Assembly: GCA_947447315.1 (NCBI GenBank)
Contig: CANFJD010000049.1
Span: 1-12,861 of the forward strand
Direction: 5' to 3'
From: Fimbriimonadaceae bacterium
Lineage (GTDB): Bacteria > Armatimonadota > Fimbriimonadia > Fimbriimonadales > Fimbriimonadaceae
Length of the DNA stretch: 12,861 nt
The notes beneath the pieces were generated by a model, which was not told the origin of the DNA, made no database searches, and worked only from the letters and a program-made list of their open reading frames with translations. The translations under genes were made by a program, and so were the position numbers. Positions 6,574 through 12,861 of this stretch are shown one piece after another (the first letter of the stretch is position 1; every line of letters begins with the position of its first letter).

Positions 6574-7837
6574 GCGCCCGCTCCGGTACCTGTTCCTGGA
6601 TCTGAACAGCTACTTTGCCAGCGTGGAGCAAAACGAGGATCCCGCACTGCGCGGGAGACCTGTGGCAGTTTGCGCGGTCGACGCCGATACCAGTTTTGTC
6701 ATCGCCGCCAGCTACGAGGCGAAGGCGTTTGGCGTGAAAACGGGGACTCTGATCCGCGATGCGAAGTTCATGTGTCCGGGGTTGGTGCTCGCTAAGGCAC
6801 GGCCGACGGTTTACGTGGCCTATCACAAGCGGGTGCAGGAGGTGGCGGAAAAGGTGCTGCCCATCGACAAGGTTTGTAGCATCGACGAGATGCGGTTTCG
6901 CTTAATCGGAGAAGAGCAGCAACCGGGTCGGGCGCGGGAATTGGCACTGGAGATGAAGAAGCGGCTGCGAGAAGACATCGGACCGGCCATGACCGCTTCG
7001 ATCGGCATCGCGCCGAACGCGTTTCTGGCGAAGATTGGCACCGAGCTTCAGAAGCCGGACGGCTTGGTGACGCTGACGCAGCACGATTTACCGGAGCGAC
7101 TGTCCAGCCTGAAGTTGACCGATTTCACGGGCATCAATCGTCGCATGCAGGCGCGGCTAAACGCGGCCGGTATTTTCTCGGCGCAGGATCTTTGTCAAAC
7201 GCCCCGTTCGGAACTGAGGCAGGCATTTGGCAGTGTGATCGGGGAGCGGTGGTGGTATTTACTGCGCGGGTTCGATATGCCGGAGGAGGAGACGGACCGG
7301 AAGTCGCTTTCGCACAGCCACGTTTTGCCCCCGGTGTTGCGGAACGAGAAAGGCTGTCGCGACGTGCTGATGCGGCTTCTACAGAAAGCGAGCGCGCGGT
7401 TACGGGAGAACAATCTATGGACCGAGCACCTGACGGTTTACGTGAATGGCTTTGATCGCAGTTGGGAGGCTCACGCCGCGTTGCCACCGACTCAAGACAC
7501 GGTGACCATGAATGAAGCCCTGCTGAGACTCTGGCCATCGCATGACTTTGTCCGTCCACGCGGGGTGGGCGTAGTGCTTTCTCGCCTAAAGGAGCGGACG
7601 GGAGTAACGCCGAGCTTGTTTGAAGAGACCCAGGATCGGGCCGATCTGATGTCCGCGGTAGATACGGTGAACAAGAAATTCGGAAAGAACTCGGTCTTCA
7701 TCGCCGGGATGGAGAAGGCAAAGAACTCGGCCGACGAGAAGATCGCGTTCAACAAAACCTGGCTGTTTCAGGAGGGCAAGGGCGATAACGAGTGGATCGA
7801 TACGTTCCGCGGCTTGCGCAACCTGGAAGAGGATTGA
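6560..7837 (+). CDS. Y-family translesion DNA polymerase (DinB/ImpB-like)
   Basis: The protein is a Y-family polymerase, which copies damaged DNA with low fidelity. Counting from an ATT at 6560 (about 425 residues), the first catalytic carboxylate is Asp14 in RYLFLDLNSYFASVEQ with Phe19 as steric gate. The palm motif SIDEMRF supplies Asp109 and Glu110, ASYEAKAFGVKTGT is the finger segment, SIGIAPNAFLAKIGTELQKPDG is the conserved palm/thumb segment, a helix-hairpin-helix thumb follows (DFTGINRRMQARLNAAGI), and the C-terminal half is the little finger domain. The start is uncertain: the first ordinary start codon is GTG at 6623, which would delete the catalytic Asp. In-frame TAA at 6527-6529 bounds the search, leaving only ATT (6560), ATA (6539) or CTG (6590 and later). 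No canonical C-terminal clamp-binding motif is obvious. It is close to, but probably not identical with, classical Pol IV. Its stop abuts that of the convergent PRC-barrel gene. Confidence 0.88.
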   Translation: MERQPRPLRYLFLDLNSYFASVEQNEDPALRGRPVAVCAVDADTSFVIAASYEAKAFGVKTGTLIRDAKFMCPGLVLAKARPTVYVAYHKRVQEVAEKVLPIDKVCSIDEMRFRLIGEEQQPGRARELALEMKKRLREDIGPAMTASIGIAPNAFLAKIGTELQKPDGLVTLTQHDLPERLSSLKLTDFTGINRRMQARLNAAGIFSAQDLCQTPRSELRQAFGSVIGERWWYLLRGFDMPEEETDRKSLSHSHVLPPVLRNEKGCRDVLMRLLQKASARLRENNLWTEHLTVYVNGFDRSWEAHAALPPTQDTVTMNEALLRLWPSHDFVRPRGVGVVLSRLKERTGVTPSLFEETQDRADLMSAVDTVNKKFGKNSVFIAGMEKAKNSADEKIAFNKTWLFQEGKGDNEWIDTFRGLRNLEED

Positions 7838-8323
7838 CTACTCGGTAGCTTCTGGCTGCGGAATGCCTTCGACCGTCACTACGCTGGTGCCAAAAGAGCG
7901 CACGACCGAAATGGGATAGAGCGTTTTGTCTTCTTTGATGCCCAAGAAGCCGCCAGATCGGATTTCAATGTCCGTGATCACACCATCCATCCCAAATGTA
8001 ATGTCGCCGAGGTGGCCTAGGTGCTTTCCTTCCGAATCCACCACTTGCTGCTTGGCGAGCTCGGCAAATTTGCGCGTACCCTCCAATCCGCCCTCGCCCA
8101 CCGGGCTCTGAGAGCTGGCCGCCGTTTCCACGGTTGCCGCGTCGGGACCAATCGCCCGAATGTGCGGAAATGGCAGCGCCAAATCTCCGTCATTGGCCTG
8201 GAGCAGAAATCCGCCCACAACCTTGTTCGTCGTATCTACCAACGCATCTTTAATTGCGCCGAGCTTCTCACCTTCATTGAGGCTAATCACCGGACGACCT
8301 TTGAGTTCAGAAAGCGTGGGCAT
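7838..8323 (-). CDS. Two-domain PRC-barrel protein
   Basis: This 161-residue protein has two PRC-barrel-like halves. Residues about 1-68 contain LKGRPVISLNEGEKLGAIKDALVD, where a turn around GEKLG starts a small beta-barrel. Residues about 85-155 repeat the pattern (QQVVDSEGKHLGHLGDITF, then GVITDIEIRSGGFLG). Such domains occur in photosynthetic reaction centre H subunits, in the ribosome maturation factor RimM and in many small stand-alone proteins of unknown role. No signal peptide or membrane segment is seen, so it is probably cytoplasmic. The ATG at 8323 (MPTLSELKG) is preferred over the GTG at 8350 because it begins right at the domain. It lies 29 bases after the beta-lactamase-like gene and may share its transcript. 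The function is unknown. Confidence 0.8.
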   Translation of the reverse strand: MPTLSELKGRPVISLNEGEKLGAIKDALVDTTNKVVGGFLLQANDGDLALPFPHIRAIGPDAATVETAASSQSPVGEGGLEGTRKFAELAKQQVVDSEGKHLGHLGDITFGMDGVITDIEIRSGGFLGIKEDKTLYPISVVRSFGTSVVTVEGIPQPEATE

Positions 8324-8352
8324 GGTAACGCTAGTGTACGTTAGGATCACCT

Positions 8353-9420
8353 CTACCGCTTCAGTTCAGATATTAGTTTTGGCTCCAGGGATGTAAGAAT
8401 TCGATGTCCTATCTTGCCGGGGTTTGAGCGGCCCGCGTCGAGATTGGTAAGCACCACCACCGTAAGTTTGCTGCTGATCAAGCGACCAATGTAGGTGGTG
8501 AAGCCCTGCCAGGCACCGCTGTGTTCGGCCAATTGCAGTTTGGGCGAGTTGCTGACGCCCCAACCGAAGCCGTAACCCGTCAGCTTTCCATCATTGAGCT
8601 TGGCGGAGGTCCACATTTCGTCGCGGAGCGGATTTTTCAGTAGCTTCTCCGTGTAGAGCGCGGCATCCCACTTGGCGAAGTCGCGCACGGTGAGATAGAG
8701 TGAGCCATCGGCGGTGGTATTCAGCTCCGGCGCCACCCAAGACTGGTTCTTCAGCCCGTCCGATTCGAGCTCGTACCTACGCGCCCGGTTGGGGACCAGA
8801 TCGCGCTCCGAGATGATCCGGGCGGTCTTCATTTCGAGCGGGTCAAAGATGCGTTCCTTCATCAGGTCGCCGTAGAATTTGCCGCTGACCCGCTGGATGA
8901 GAAACCCGAGCAGCACGTACCCGCCATTGTTGTATCGCCACTTGGTTCCGGGTGGCTCAAGCGGAGTGGACTTTACGAGCATGTCCAGCAGCTGCTCCGG
9001 CTTGTATGCCTTCCGCATATCCATGAAGGCATAGGGCATGTCGGCTAATCCCGAAGTGTGGGTGAGCAGGTGGCGCACCGTAACCGCTTGCCACTTTTCG
9101 CCTCCCTCGGGGAACCACTTAGTGATGGAATCATCCAAGTTTAGCTTGCCATCTTGTACTAATTGGCAGACCAGCATCGATGCAAACTGCTTGCCGACCG
9201 AGCCCGATTGGTAGATCGTATCGGGCGTGGCTTTAACTTTGTTCTCCAAGTCCGCGAATCCGTAGCCCTTCAACTTGATCGGTTTGCCATCGCGCAGAAC
9301 GACAATCGAAAGCCCCGGAATCTTCTGGGCCTTCATCTCCTGATTGACAATGTCGTCAATCGGATCGGCACACGCGCAAGTGGCGGCTCCCAGCAGGGCA
9401 ATCAAAGCAAGGTTTCGCAT
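8353..9420 (-). CDS. Exported serine beta-lactamase/PBP-like hydrolase
   Basis: The 355-residue protein belongs to the beta-lactamase (class C/PBP4-type, esterase) superfamily. The three active-site motifs are present: SVGK (Ser74-xx-Lys77), YNN (Tyr163-Asn164-Asn165) and HSG (300-302). VRHLLTHTSGLAD and GYGFGWGV are further family signatures. The N-terminus MRNLALIALLGAATCACA is a signal peptide with an A-C-A signal peptidase I site before Asp19; the cysteines do not fit a proper lipobox. The ATG at 9420 is chosen over an upstream in-frame GTG (9444) because it starts the signal peptide. Members include beta-lactamases, D-aminopeptidases, DD-peptidases and esterases; antibiotic resistance is not implied. 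It begins 36 bases beyond the rpsI terminator, so its promoter must be very close or overlap that terminator. Confidence 0.88.
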   Translation of the reverse strand: MRNLALIALLGAATCACADPIDDIVNQEMKAQKIPGLSIVVLRDGKPIKLKGYGFADLENKVKATPDTIYQSGSVGKQFASMLVCQLVQDGKLNLDDSITKWFPEGGEKWQAVTVRHLLTHTSGLADMPYAFMDMRKAYKPEQLLDMLVKSTPLEPPGTKWRYNNGGYVLLGFLIQRVSGKFYGDLMKERIFDPLEMKTARIISERDLVPNRARRYELESDGLKNQSWVAPELNTTADGSLYLTVRDFAKWDAALYTEKLLKNPLRDEMWTSAKLNDGKLTGYGFGWGVSNSPKLQLAEHSGAWQGFTTYIGRLISSKLTVVVLTNLDAGRSNPGKIGHRILTSLEPKLISELKR

Positions 9421-9456
9421 GGGATTGACTCTACCAAGGTACACACTCGAGCCACG

Positions 9457-9486
9457 AAAAAAGCCCCAATCGTTGGATTGGGGCTT
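9457..9486 (-). terminator. Intrinsic terminator after rpsI
   Basis: Read on the minus strand, AAGCCCCAATC pairs with GATTGGGGCTT over 11 base pairs around a 4-base loop (CAAC), running straight into a run of six T. It begins 24 bases after the rpsI stop codon and closes the ribosomal-protein/rpoA operon. On the plus strand no T-run follows, so it works in one direction only. Confidence 0.93.
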
Positions 9487-9510
9487 GGGGGTTGGGTCGA
9501 GAAAGCGGGA

Positions 9511-9900
9511 TCAGCGCTTTACGAACTGGAAGCCACGTCGGGCCTTCTTTCGACCGTACTTCTTTCGTTCCTTCACTCGGCTGTCGCGGGTGAGGAAGCC
9601 AGCGGCCTTGAGGTCGCCGCGAAGGGTTTCGTCGTAACCGATGAGGGCACGGCTGATGCCGAGGCGGATGGCACCGGCTTGACCGGCGATACCGCCGCCC
9701 TTGGTGTAGGCCTTCACGTCGAATCGACCTTCGGACGAGGTGAGCACGAGCGGGCTCTTCACCAGAATTTCGAGGACGGGGCGACCCAGGTATTCCTTAA
9801 TGTCGCGGCCATTGATCGTGATTTTTCCTTCGCCGGGGGTGATCCAGACGCGGGCGATTGCGCACTTGCGGCGTCCGGTTGCGTAATTTTGCTCTGCCAT
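9511..9900 (-). CDS. rpsI: 30S ribosomal protein S9 (uS9)
   Basis: At 129 residues the length is standard. [19 protein letters not shown] near the N-terminus, the central [23 protein letters not shown] and the basic C-terminus ending [17 protein letters not shown] are diagnostic of S9. The C-terminal tail reaches the P-site tRNA in the small subunit. The last residues read RRGFQFVKR where most bacteria have RRAPQFSKR, a mild deviation. The ATG at 9900 lies only three bases after the rplM stop codon with a purine-rich AAGAAGAG ahead, so the two genes are translated from one message, the usual rplM-rpsI pair. It is the last gene before the terminator. Confidence 0.98.
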   Translation of the reverse strand: MAEQNYATGRRKCAIARVWITPGEGKITINGRDIKEYLGRPVLEILVKSPLVLTSSEGRFDVKAYTKGGGIAGQAGAIRLGISRALIGYDETLRGDLKAAGFLTRDSRVKERKKYGRKKARRGFQFVKR

Positions 9901-9903
9901 GCT

Positions 9904-10356
9904 TTAGCTCTTCTTATCCTGTCGTACGTCGAGCGGCTGAGGGTTTTGCGCCGCGTGGGGGTGCTCGCTGCCGGCGTAAACCTTCAGCTTAGTAAAAATT
10001 TGCTTGCCAAGTTTCGTCTTGGGAGTCATGCCCCAGACGGCCTTTTCGACCAGCTTCACCGGGTTGTCTTCCAACATGGTGCCGCGGGTGACGTTGCGGA
10101 GTCCGCCGGGCCAGCCGGTGTGCCAGTAGATAATTTCGTCTTTCTTGTTGCCAGTCAACACCGCTTTCTCGGCGTTGATGATGACCACAAAGTCTCCGTT
10201 ATCGACGTTGTACTGGAAGTCGGGCTTGTTCTTGCCGCGCAAAACCTGCGCGACCTGACCGGCCAACCTTCCGATGGGAACGCCAGCGGCATCCACCACG
10301 TACCACTTTCGGTCGAAGTTATCTCCTTTATGGGTTGTTGTCTTGTTTGTATTCAT
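9904..10356 (-). CDS. rplM: 50S ribosomal protein L13 (uL13)
   Basis: The 150-residue protein matches L13 along its length: RKWYVVDAAGVPIGRLA, the YNVDNGDFVVIINAEKAVLTGNK segment, WGMTPKTKLGKQIFTKLKVYAG and EHPHAAQNPQPL. L13 is an early-assembly protein of the large subunit. The N-terminus has about 15 residues (MNTNKTTTHKGDNFD) before the conserved RKWYVVDA. The ATG at 10356 has no recognisable Shine-Dalgarno sequence. A 78-base gap separates it from truA, the longest gap in this operon apart from none larger, and contains a T-run that might attenuate or mark an internal promoter. rpsI follows after three bases. Confidence 0.98.
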   Translation of the reverse strand: MNTNKTTTHKGDNFDRKWYVVDAAGVPIGRLAGQVAQVLRGKNKPDFQYNVDNGDFVVIINAEKAVLTGNKKDEIIYWHTGWPGGLRNVTRGTMLEDNPVKLVEKAVWGMTPKTKLGKQIFTKLKVYAGSEHPHAAQNPQPLDVRQDKKS

Positions 10357-10434
10357 TGCTATTCGAATTTTTTATTGACAGGGGCAGGCACAAAAAAACC
10401 CACCGGGACGACGATCGTTTCAAATCGGGATCGG

Positions 10435-11217
10435 TCACTGCGGATGGGATGAGGGGGGACGAGTATCTTTAGGATGGCGGCCACAGCGCACGCGCATGAG
10501 GCACAAGCCGCGGGCAGGAAGCACCACGGGCCAATCTAACTCGTTCCGCTCCTGAATATTCAGGAGTTTGCTGACCTCTTCGACGTTGCGGTAACCACGA
10601 CCCACTTCCAGGATGCATCCGCTCATGCGGCGCATCATTCCCCGGAGGAAGGCGGTTCCCGTCACGTCCACCCACACCTCGTCTCGGACTTGGCTCACTT
10701 TGAACTGGAAAAGGTGCCGGACCGTGTTGTGCACAGTAGGCTCTAGTTCCTCGGTGAAGGCGCGGAAATCGTGTTCCCCTTGCAGTTGGCTAGCGGCCAA
10801 TTGCATGGCGGAGAGATTCAAGGGGCGATTGTAGTCGTAGGCCCAGCGCGAGCGATGGGCTAATCGGGGTCCGGTCACAATGCGGTAGCGATACCAGCGG
10901 TCTATGACGCAGAACCGAGCATTAAAACTTTCGGGCACCGTCCTCGATTTCAAGATACTGATATCGAGCGGCAACCGCGCATTCAGGATGCGTTCCCACT
11001 TTTCGCCGGGGATCGCTACTCCAGAATCGAAGTGCGCTACCGCATGGCGAGCATGGGCACCGGCATCGGTGCGACTTGCTCCTTGAATCTCGACATCCTC
11101 GCCCGAGATTTGGCGAACAGCTTCCGTCAATGTGCCCTGAACCGTCCGGCGGTCAGGTTGCGTGGCCCAGCCACTAAAGTCAGTGCCGTCAAAGGCGAGG
11201 TCGAGTCGAACTCGCAT
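10435..11217 (-). CDS. truA: tRNA pseudouridine(38-40) synthase TruA
   Basis: The 260-residue protein converts uridines 38-40 in the anticodon stem-loop of many tRNAs to pseudouridine. The catalytic Asp51 is in ASRTDAGAHA (47-56), the TruA signature. Other family features are DGTDFSGWATQP near the start (10-21), NARLPLDISI, FNARFCVIDRWYRYRI, HDFRAFTEE and FLRGMMRRMSGCILEVGRG. The last 15 or so residues are polar and proline-rich and probably not structured. The ATG at 11217 follows the rplQ stop by 14 bases, giving the common order rplQ-truA-rplM-rpsI; a shared transcript is expected. Ribosome binding is weak (AGG close to the start). Nothing suggests loss of function. Confidence 0.97.
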   Translation of the reverse strand: MRVRLDLAFDGTDFSGWATQPDRRTVQGTLTEAVRQISGEDVEIQGASRTDAGAHARHAVAHFDSGVAIPGEKWERILNARLPLDISILKSRTVPESFNARFCVIDRWYRYRIVTGPRLAHRSRWAYDYNRPLNLSAMQLAASQLQGEHDFRAFTEELEPTVHNTVRHLFQFKVSQVRDEVWVDVTGTAFLRGMMRRMSGCILEVGRGYRNVEEVSKLLNIQERNELDWPVVLPARGLCLMRVRCGRHPKDTRPPSSHPQ

Positions 11218-11231
11218 CGCCTAAGCCGTCA

Positions 11232-11684
11232 TCAATCGACGAGTTCTAGCACGCACTGCGGAGCAGCATCGCCGCGCCGGGGCGCCAGTTTGGTAAGTCG
11301 GGTGTATCCGCCGGGTCGGTTCTTGTAGCGCGGTCCGATTTCATCGAACAGGTGCTTTACAAGATCTTCACCGTTGATCAGGCTGCGATCGGCGAGAATT
11401 TGTGTCTTCTCTCCGGCCGTCTTGCCCGCCAGCATTTTTTCCGGCTTCGGCGAGGAGGCACTGTGGCCAACCAGCACCCGTCGGGCGCGGCGGCGTGCAT
11501 CCAATCCGTCTTCCTTCTTGGTGAGGGTGATCAGCTTCTCAACGAGTCGCTGAAGTTCCTTGGCGCGGCCGGTGGTGGTGCGCACGTATCCGTGGCGAAT
11601 AAATTGGCGCTGCAGATTGGTCAGCAAATGCATCCGCTGATCTGTCGGCAACCCGAGTTTTCTATGGTCTACTTTATGTCTCAT
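11232..11684 (-). CDS. rplQ: 50S ribosomal protein L17 (bL17)
   Basis: The N-terminal MRHKVDHRKLGLPTDQRMHL, the central TTGRAKELQRLVEKLITLTKK and the C-terminal GGYTRLTKLAPRRGDAAP and ELVD identify L17, a large-subunit protein near the exit tunnel. At 150 residues it is longer than the 120-127 residues of Bacillus subtilis and Escherichia coli L17. The extra 20 or so residues lie between the ARRRARRVLVG helix and EDLVKHLFDEIGPRY, and are Lys/Ser/Gly-rich at first. A strong GAGGTGA (11692-11698) sits seven bases before the ATG. It follows rpoA by 25 bases and precedes truA by 14, so it is clearly part of one operon. Confidence 0.97.
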   Translation of the reverse strand: MRHKVDHRKLGLPTDQRMHLLTNLQRQFIRHGYVRTTTGRAKELQRLVEKLITLTKKEDGLDARRRARRVLVGHSASSPKPEKMLAGKTAGEKTQILADRSLINGEDLVKHLFDEIGPRYKNRPGGYTRLTKLAPRRGDAAPQCVLELVD

Positions 11685-11691
11685 ATCGTTG

Positions 11692-11698
11692 TCACCTC
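11692..11698 (-). promoter_or_regulatory. Strong Shine-Dalgarno of rplQ
   Basis: GAGGTGA on the minus strand lies seven bases before the rplQ ATG, the best ribosome binding site in this operon. Neighbouring rpoA, truA and rplM starts have weak or no such site. Confidence 0.75.
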
Positions 11699-11709
11699 AG
11701 CGGAGGCTC

Positions 11710-12699
11710 TCAGAAATCGTCATCATCCTCGTCGTCCAGATCGACGGCGCGGTATCCACTCTTCGGCGGCTTCATTTCCAAACCGTGCTCTTGCAACTTG
11801 TCGCGCACTTCAATGAGCGACTTCTTACCGAAGCCTCGGATGGCGGTGAGATCGCTCTCACTGGTACCGGCGAGAGATCGAAGGTTCAAAATTCCGGCGC
11901 GGCGAAGGCAGTTGAACGTGCGTTGGCTGAAATCCAGCTCTTCGATGCGAAGCTCCGGAACGTTCTTCAGCGATTCATCTTCTTCGTCGATATCGATGTC
12001 GATACCGAGATCGAAGGACGGATCTCCCAGATCGTGGAACATGCGGAAGAAACGAACCAGCTGATTAGAAGCTTGGCTGACGGCGTCGTTGGGGGCGATG
12101 GCACCGTTGGTGTGCACATCCAGAACCAATCGCTCGTAGTCGGTACGGTTGCCGACGCGGGTGGCTTCGACCGTGTAGTTGACCTTCTTGATGGGAGTGA
12201 ACTGGCTTCCCATCGGCAACACGCCGATGACGCCGCGATACTTCTCCTGCTTTTCGGGCAGAACGTATCCGGTTCCCCAGCCGAGATAAAGCTCAATGCT
12301 GAGAATGGATTCGGAATCGCTGATGGTAGCGATATAGACTTCCGGGTTAACCACGGAGATGCCTTCGGGGCAGTCGATATCGGCGCCGGTCACGCGGCCC
12401 GGGCCCTTCACTTCAATCTTCAGCGGCTGTTCCATGGCCACGGCTTCAGCGGTAGCGCGGAAGCTAATGTCCTTGAGGTTCAGCATCAGCTGGGTGACGT
12501 CTTCTTTCACACCGGCAATCGGCGAAAATTCGTGAGAAACTCGGTCTACCTTGATGGCGGCAACGGCTGCGCCGGAGATGGACGACAGCAAAGTGCGGCG
12601 CAGGGCATTGCCGAGCGTATGACCGACACCGCGCTCTAGCGGTTCGAGCACAAACTTGCCGTAATCGGCTTGTAGATCCAGGGTGGTTAAGGCAGGCAT
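11710..12699 (-). CDS. rpoA: DNA-directed RNA polymerase alpha subunit
   Basis: The 329-residue protein has the standard alpha subunit length and two-domain plan. The N-terminal domain (about 1-228), which dimerises and scaffolds beta and beta', shows LERGVGHTLGNALRRTLLSS (21-40) and VYIATISDSESILSIELYLGWGTGY. An acidic linker (about 230-247) leads to the C-terminal domain (about 250-310), which binds UP elements and activators. Its R260-TFN-C (equivalent to E. coli Arg265/Asn268) and GFGKKSLIEVRDKL are conserved, so UP-element recognition is probably intact. The tail ends in an acidic run (DLDDEDDDDF). It lies 70 bases after rpsK and 25 before rplQ; rpsD, present between rpsK and rpoA in E. 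coli, is not here. The start ATG lacks a clear Shine-Dalgarno sequence, and two hairpins lie just upstream. Confidence 0.98.
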   Translation of the reverse strand: MPALTTLDLQADYGKFVLEPLERGVGHTLGNALRRTLLSSISGAAVAAIKVDRVSHEFSPIAGVKEDVTQLMLNLKDISFRATAEAVAMEQPLKIEVKGPGRVTGADIDCPEGISVVNPEVYIATISDSESILSIELYLGWGTGYVLPEKQEKYRGVIGVLPMGSQFTPIKKVNYTVEATRVGNRTDYERLVLDVHTNGAIAPNDAVSQASNQLVRFFRMFHDLGDPSFDLGIDIDIDEEDESLKNVPELRIEELDFSQRTFNCLRRAGILNLRSLAGTSESDLTAIRGFGKKSLIEVRDKLQEHGLEMKPPKSGYRAVDLDDEDDDDF

Positions 12700-12716
12700 C
12701 AGTTTTTCGGGAGGGC

Positions 12717-12757
12717 GCGAAGTAGCTTCGCAATATTGGGGGCCGCAGCGCTGCGGC
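12717..12757 (-). promoter_or_regulatory. Two hairpins in the rpsK-rpoA spacer
   Basis: In the 70-base spacer GCCGCAGCGCTGCGGC (12742-12757) is a 16-base perfect palindrome, and GCGAAG/CTTCGC (12717-12722 and 12726-12731) is a 6-bp stem with a 3-base loop. Both are on the message just before the rpoA start. Neither is followed by a T-run, so they are not terminators. A role in RNA processing or translation control is possible but unproven. Confidence 0.45.
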
Positions 12758-12769
12758 TCGAAAGGTGTC

Positions 12770-12861
12770 TTAGACTCGGCGTCGCTTGGGCGGGCGGCAT
12801 CCGTTGTGGGGGATCGGCGTGATATCGCAGATGCTCTCCACTTCCAGACCCGACGCCTGGA
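12770..12861 (-). CDS. rpsK: 30S ribosomal protein S11 (uS11), 5' end outside window
   Basis: Only the last 29 codons and the TAA stop (12770-12772) lie in the window. They encode GLEVESICDITPIPHNG followed by CRPPKRRRV, the highly conserved C-terminus of S11, including the PHNGCRPPKRRRV end. S11 lies on the small-subunit platform near the mRNA and helps shape the decoding region. The frame runs off the right edge. Its position directly before rpoA is the Gram-positive-like order rpsK-rpoA-rplQ. Confidence 0.97.
   Translation of the reverse strand, partial: QASGLEVESICDITPIPHNGCRPPKRRRV

Noticed and set aside
8353..9420. Calling the beta-lactamase-like gene an antibiotic resistance determinant
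   Set aside because: The SxxK/YNN/HSG set is shared by peptidases and esterases; nothing in the sequence points to antibiotic hydrolysis.
9163..10452. Long plus-strand open frame opposite beta-lactamase, rpsI and rplM (429 codons)
   Set aside because: It overlaps three confidently identified genes on the other strand and crosses their terminator, has no recognisable domain, and is explained by codon bias in GC-rich DNA.
11689..12639. Plus-strand open frame opposite rpoA (316 codons)
   Set aside because: Entirely antisense to rpoA, no family signature; a shadow of the rpoA codon pattern.

Overview
The window is a GC-rich, gene-dense piece of bacterial chromosome. No phage, transposon, CRISPR, tRNA or rRNA was recognised. 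No gap between genes exceeds about 170 bases. The best guess for the host is a free-living, non-proteobacterial lineage. I lean towards Armatimonadota (Fimbriimonas-like) because of the style of the Y-family polymerase and the mix of secreted and PRC-barrel proteins. This rests on general impression, not on a search, and should be held loosely.

Bases 1-1894 (+ strand) carry the 3' part of a comM/yifB-type AAA+ ATPase gene, followed 35 bases later by a TatD-family metal-dependent nuclease/hydrolase. Both families act in DNA processing. Convergent to tatD, with 6 bases between stop codons, is an ECF-type RNA polymerase sigma factor (1901-2512, -). Its upstream gap is AT-rich and holds a plausible sigma-70-type promoter, and no anti-sigma gene lies next to it. 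Then come an MmgE/PrpD-family protein (2681-about 4162, -) and a membrane acyltransferase (4273-about 5463, -).

Divergent from the acyltransferase is a secreted protein (5559-6509, +) made of two copies of a PrcB_C-like domain. It is followed by a Y-family (DinB/ImpB-like) translesion DNA polymerase. The conserved N-terminus of the polymerase, including its first catalytic Asp, lies upstream of the first usual start codon. The leader there contains a 9-bp inverted repeat and a nested dyad. This is the most curious spot in the window.

Convergent and directly abutting is a two-domain PRC-barrel protein (-), preceded by an exported serine beta-lactamase/PBP-like hydrolase (-).

Bases 9457-12861 (-) are the distal end of the ribosomal-protein/RNA polymerase operon, in the order rpsK (partial), rpoA, rplQ, truA, rplM, rpsI. 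It ends in a clear intrinsic terminator. These genes supply small-subunit proteins S11 and S9, large-subunit proteins L17 and L13, the RNA polymerase alpha subunit and a tRNA pseudouridine synthase. rpsD is absent from between rpsK and rpoA.

I see no convincing undescribed multi-gene system. The leads worth a check are the polymerase start and leader, the tandem PrcB_C protein, the orphan ECF sigma factor, and the double hairpin between rpsK and rpoA.
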